In this document: piece after piece, positions 24,811-27,758 of the stretch
Position numbering within the stretch: the first letter of the stretch is position 1
Layout: each line of letters begins with the position of its first letter
NCBI GenBank assembly: GCA_037445575.1
Contig: JBBIKH010000016.1
Location: forward strand, 1 to 27,758
DNA: 27,758 nt
Direction of reading: 5' to 3'
DNA from: Oleimicrobium sp037445575
Lineage (GTDB): Bacteria; Zhuqueibacterota; Zhuqueibacteria; JANLFK01; Oleimicrobiaceae
Notes under the pieces: model-generated
Databases searched by the model: none
What the model was told of the DNA's origin: nothing
Seen by the model: the letters and a program-made list of their open reading frames with translations, nothing else
Program-made: the position numbers and the translations under genes

Positions 24811-27357
24811 TCAACGTAACAACACCAGCTTTCTTGTCGCCGCCTGGGGCAATATCTCACCGCCTGCAGGCATACAAAACAGGCGACATAGATAGAGGCC
24901 GCTCGGGTGTCCATCCAACTCAAGCAAGACTTTGTGTAGACCGGCAGGCAGAAAGGACGTGGCTACCGTATCGACTTCCTGCCCAAGTATGTTGTATACC
25001 TTACCCATAATGCGTCCAGACTCTGGCAGTGCAAGAACGAGGGTCGTTGCTCCGTTGAACGGATTTGGATAATTCGCCAAGAGCTGCGGCTTGGGAATGG
25101 GAGCCCGATGGGCCATCTCCCTGACCGGTGTGGCCAGCACCCTCCTAATGCGCATGGCATCCGCCACCACCTCCCCCTCGGAGGCTTTGTTTGTGACCAT
25201 CACGCTGGCAAATTCCTTGGCCCGGTAATGTCTCCTTCCCAGCACACACCATCCCCCCTGGGAGAGGTTCTGGTCGAGGAACAGGGTATCGCTGCCAAAA
25301 TGGTGAAGAATGTGATAAGGGACGCGCGCGGCAAGTGGCACTCCCGCTGCGGGTACCGTGACGCTAATCTCGTACAGCCCATCCTCTTGAATCTCCGCCC
25401 ACCACTGGGCTCGATTCTCCCCCTGACCAGCAGGGGACAGAAGGTAGTAAGCACCATGGTATCCGCTCCCCTCGCTGCTGGCCCTCCAGTCCCCAAAAGC
25501 GCGGAACGTGGCTGTCTCGTCGTCCACCACAACCATGGCTTTGTCGGGCGAAAAAGAAAAAGTCACAGCTGTGGTCTGGCAGAGGTTGCCGGCTCTGTCA
25601 CGCACATCCAACAGGTGCAGGGTGTACACGTGGTGGGGCACCAGCGGGGTCACTCTGAGCCCGATCACAGTGCCATCCTCGAAAGCCGGCTGCGCCTCGA
25701 GCACCTGCGCGCCTCCATCTATTGCGTAGCTGGCCGCGCGCAACGCACTCTCGGTCTGCACAGCTCTGCTGAACTTCAACTCAATTCGGGTACTATCCGG
25801 CACATTGAGGTCGTCCAGCACCAATTCTCCCACCCGCACCAGTCGGATAGCGTCCGCGTAGACTTTCCCCTTTGCACTTCCCTCCAGCGAGACTACTATC
25901 GTCTGCCGGTAGCGGAGTGTGTCGCTCAACAAGAAGACCCACTTATCCCCGTTTGCCCTTTGGTCGAGGGAACACGTCGCTTCTTTCCCGCCTGCGGCGA
26001 CGCGGTAACGCACGTCGGATGCCGCCGACGAGTCCCCCGGCCAACGCGCAAACAGCTCGTATAGCCCTTCGCGTAACACCTCGGCCGTCCAGGTGGCCAC
26101 AGCGCCCGCGGTTCCGGCCCGCAGTCGAAGAGACCCGCCTCTGTAGCCCTGTGGGACCATCTCCCAGGGTCCTGAGCACTGGAACCGATGGGCATCTGAT
26201 TCATCCACGATAAGCTCCTTGTGGGGAGGTTTCACAGGCTCGCGGAACACCGATTGCGCCAACATGCGCAAGGTCTCTTCCCTCAGGCTACCGTAATACC
26301 AGATGGTCACCCCAGCGCAGCCGCGCTCGCGCACCTTTGCGATCTGGAAAAGAAGCGAAGCATCGCCCTGATATGCAATCCCCGGATACAGGCTGAATGT
26401 GGGCGGAAGCAGGGCTAGGCATAGCCCGAGCTGGTTGTCCAAGTCGCTATCCGGCAGGTAAAGCATCGGCTCAAGGGCGTCGACGTAGCCGCTGTCAGCC
26501 CACACGTTCCACGCCTGGAGCTTGTCGCCTGCGAAGAGCATGTAGGCTGGCGCAACGGCTGCGCTCACCAGCAGGTCCGGTCGCAAGCGTTTTACACGGT
26601 GATAAATGCGTCGCGCCAGGGTGGTAGTCTGAGCCTCACGCCATTGCGTCCACTGCCACCACTCCGGGTGCTGGGCATCAATGCCCAAGGGGTCAGTCCC
26701 GCCAGTTTCAGCCATGTATCGCGCACGGGCCTCTGGGGAGTAGGTGAATTCCTTTGACGGATAACGGATCCGATCTCTCTCCAGACGATCCAACCCCGGG
26801 TACCGCTGGGCAACCTCGGCAAAGAGGTCCTCCATGAATTGGACCACCTCTGGGTGTGCAGGGTCCAACCAGTGAAAGAACCCGTTCTCGTTGCTGACCA
26901 CCGACGAGCCGTTCTTTCTGATTGCTGCCCACTCCGGGTGCGCAGTGAGTATTGGCCCACGGTCACTGGTATCTGTAGGATTGGTATGCGCCATCAGGCC
27001 GTATTCGAACCATGCTGTCACCTCAAGACCCCAGCGATGCCCGATATCAATGGCCTCTTGCACAGGGTCCCTGCCCACAAACTCCGCGCGCTGCACAGGT
27101 GCCCCTACTGCCGCCATGACCTGGCTTGGGTAGATCGTCGTTCCCTGGTAGTGCACGTCGATAAGAATGCGATTAAAGTGGGCTTGCGCCAGGCGGTAAA
27201 AAACCTGCTCCATGCGCTCGGGCCCCCCAACGAGCACCTCCCGGCTCATCCATACCCCACGGGCTTCGGGGGAGGGCAATTGTCCGGTGTCCTGAGCGTC
27301 GACGTTTGCGGCCATGCAAAGGAGGGTCAACGCCATGCTGAAAGCTGCTTTTGGCAC
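24811..27357 (-). CDS. Secreted GHL10-type glycosyl hydrolase-like protein with golvesin-like modules and T9SS sorting domain
   Basis: An 848-residue multidomain protein. The GTG at 27357 has GAGGT about 10 nt upstream; an ATG at 27336 is a weaker alternative. A signal peptide precedes Q22. Residues about 30-370 are a GHL10 (DUF187-like) TIM-barrel: EARGVWMSREVL, NRILIDVHYQGTTIYPS, RLERDRIRYPSKEF with the conserved Asp, and GVTIWYYGSLREE. Next come a golvesin-like beta module (about 390-500, ending VYADAIRLVRV), an SbsA/Ig-like domain (about 505-595, RIELKFSRAVQTESALRAAS) and a second golvesin-like module (about 605-735, VPYHILHHFGSDTLFLDQ ... VVADAMRIRRV). A type A sorting domain (ANYPNPFNGATT ... 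PSGLYLCRL ... KLVLLR) ends it. It should sit on the cell surface as a glycan-binding and possibly glycan-cleaving protein. It is coupled to the receptor gene. The reaction is not known. Confidence 0.85.
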   Translation of the reverse strand: MPKAAFSMALTLLCMAANVDAQDTGQLPSPEARGVWMSREVLVGGPERMEQVFYRLAQAHFNRILIDVHYQGTTIYPSQVMAAVGAPVQRAEFVGRDPVQEAIDIGHRWGLEVTAWFEYGLMAHTNPTDTSDRGPILTAHPEWAAIRKNGSSVVSNENGFFHWLDPAHPEVVQFMEDLFAEVAQRYPGLDRLERDRIRYPSKEFTYSPEARARYMAETGGTDPLGIDAQHPEWWQWTQWREAQTTTLARRIYHRVKRLRPDLLVSAAVAPAYMLFAGDKLQAWNVWADSGYVDALEPMLYLPDSDLDNQLGLCLALLPPTFSLYPGIAYQGDASLLFQIAKVRERGCAGVTIWYYGSLREETLRMLAQSVFREPVKPPHKELIVDESDAHRFQCSGPWEMVPQGYRGGSLRLRAGTAGAVATWTAEVLREGLYELFARWPGDSSAASDVRYRVAAGGKEATCSLDQRANGDKWVFLLSDTLRYRQTIVVSLEGSAKGKVYADAIRLVRVGELVLDDLNVPDSTRIELKFSRAVQTESALRAASYAIDGGAQVLEAQPAFEDGTVIGLRVTPLVPHHVYTLHLLDVRDRAGNLCQTTAVTFSFSPDKAMVVVDDETATFRAFGDWRASSEGSGYHGAYYLLSPAGQGENRAQWWAEIQEDGLYEISVTVPAAGVPLAARVPYHILHHFGSDTLFLDQNLSQGGWCVLGRRHYRAKEFASVMVTNKASEGEVVADAMRIRRVLATPVREMAHRAPIPKPQLLANYPNPFNGATTLVLALPESGRIMGKVYNILGQEVDTVATSFLPAGLHKVLLELDGHPSGLYLCRLFCMPAGGEILPQAATRKLVLLR

Positions 27358-27364
27358 TGCCCGA

Positions 27365-27758
27365 TTACCTCAATAGCACGACCTTGCTGCTCTCTTCCAC
27401 CGTGCCGGCGTGGAGTTGCACGACATAGGTCCCGGAAGCAAGGCCCCGCGCTTCGAATCGGACTCTATGCTGGCCCGGAGTCATAACCTGGTCAACGAGC
27501 ACGGCTACCGACTGACCGAAAAGGTTCAGCACACGCAAGCGCACACGCGTCTGCTCCCTTACTTCGAAGACTAGCCACGTCTGACTATTGAATGGGTTGG
27601 GGTAAGCGGTAAGCAATCGGATTTGCCTCGGAACTGGCGTGTATGGCTGGGGGACGTCATCCCATTCTCCACGATACACAAACGCCCGGCGCGCCTCACC
27701 GTCGATGACGTAGGCAGTCAGCTCGTCGTTGCTCAAAGCCACGTCCGTCGGCATGAGG
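27365..27758 (-). CDS. C-terminal end of a secreted protein with T9SS type A sorting domain (5' end beyond window)
   Basis: About 131 visible residues. The frame is open to the window edge, so the ATG at 27754 is likely internal. The first visible part (PTDVALSNDELTAYVIDGEA) resembles the last blade of a YVTN/NHL-type beta-propeller. The final 80 residues are a canonical type A sorting domain: AYPNPFNSQT, RVLNLFGQSVAVL, LASGTYVVQLHAG, ending SKVVLLR. The stop is 7 nt before the GHL10-type gene, placing it in the same operon. Only the secretion route can be stated with confidence. Confidence 0.85.
   Translation of the reverse strand, partial: LMPTDVALSNDELTAYVIDGEARRAFVYRGEWDDVPQPYTPVPRQIRLLTAYPNPFNSQTWLVFEVREQTRVRLRVLNLFGQSVAVLVDQVMTPGQHRVRFEARGLASGTYVVQLHAGTVEESSKVVLLR

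Noticed and set aside
1..27758. CRISPR arrays, tRNA or rRNA genes, integrases, toxin-antitoxin or phage genes
   Set aside because: None seen: no regularly spaced repeats, no cloverleaf or rRNA-like segments, and no integrase or phage protein motifs among the open frames.

Overview
The window reads like a piece of a free-living or sediment/host-associated bacterium of the FCB superphylum, outside classical Bacteroidetes (something like candidate division KSB1 or Calditrichota; this is inference). The grounds are: TonB-dependent receptors with an N-terminal carboxypeptidase-regulatory-like domain but no SusD partner; several secreted proteins ending in type IX secretion (T9SS) type A-like sorting domains (YPNPFN motifs); two PorV/PorQ-type outer membrane proteins; GC-rich coding DNA; and two sigma70-style -35/-10 boxes rather than the Bacteroidetes -33/-7 type.

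Every convincing gene is on the minus strand, so transcription runs from high to low coordinates. Upstream operon (27758 to 17330): the tail of a sorting-domain protein, a GHL10-type glycosyl hydrolase-like protein with golvesin-like modules, a TonB-dependent receptor, a secreted FN3/sorting-domain protein, a PorV/PorQ-like barrel and two small outer-membrane barrel-like proteins. The first five intergenic distances are 2-14 nt. About 1.1 kb without a convincing gene follows (17329 to 16262). Next, behind a plausible promoter at 16233-16261, come a cytoplasmic GH38 alpha-mannosidase-family protein and a secreted GxGYxYP protein. A near-consensus promoter at 11190-11218 and a 270-nt leader with a terminator-like hairpin precede a second receptor / FN3-sorting-domain / PorV cassette (10911 to 4086). 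That cassette ends in a strong palindromic terminator (3999-4034). The last block is a Tat-exported isochorismatase-fold protein, a heparinase II/III-like polysaccharide lyase and a second GH38 enzyme that runs off the left edge.

Taken together this looks like a glycan-capture and breakdown locus. Secreted lyase and GHL10/GxGYxYP proteins would act outside or in the periplasm, TonB receptors would import fragments, and GH38 enzymes without signal peptides would finish them in the cytoplasm. The most striking element is a three-gene cassette (TonB receptor, T9SS cargo with FN3-like domain, PorV/PorQ-like barrel) present twice in the same order with no SusD. A second point of interest is a GH38 protein whose nucleophile aspartate is replaced by phenylalanine next to a GH38 with an intact site. 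The receptor at 7718-10911 contains two runs of N (assembly gaps); its apparent frame changes are gap artefacts and not evidence of a pseudogene.
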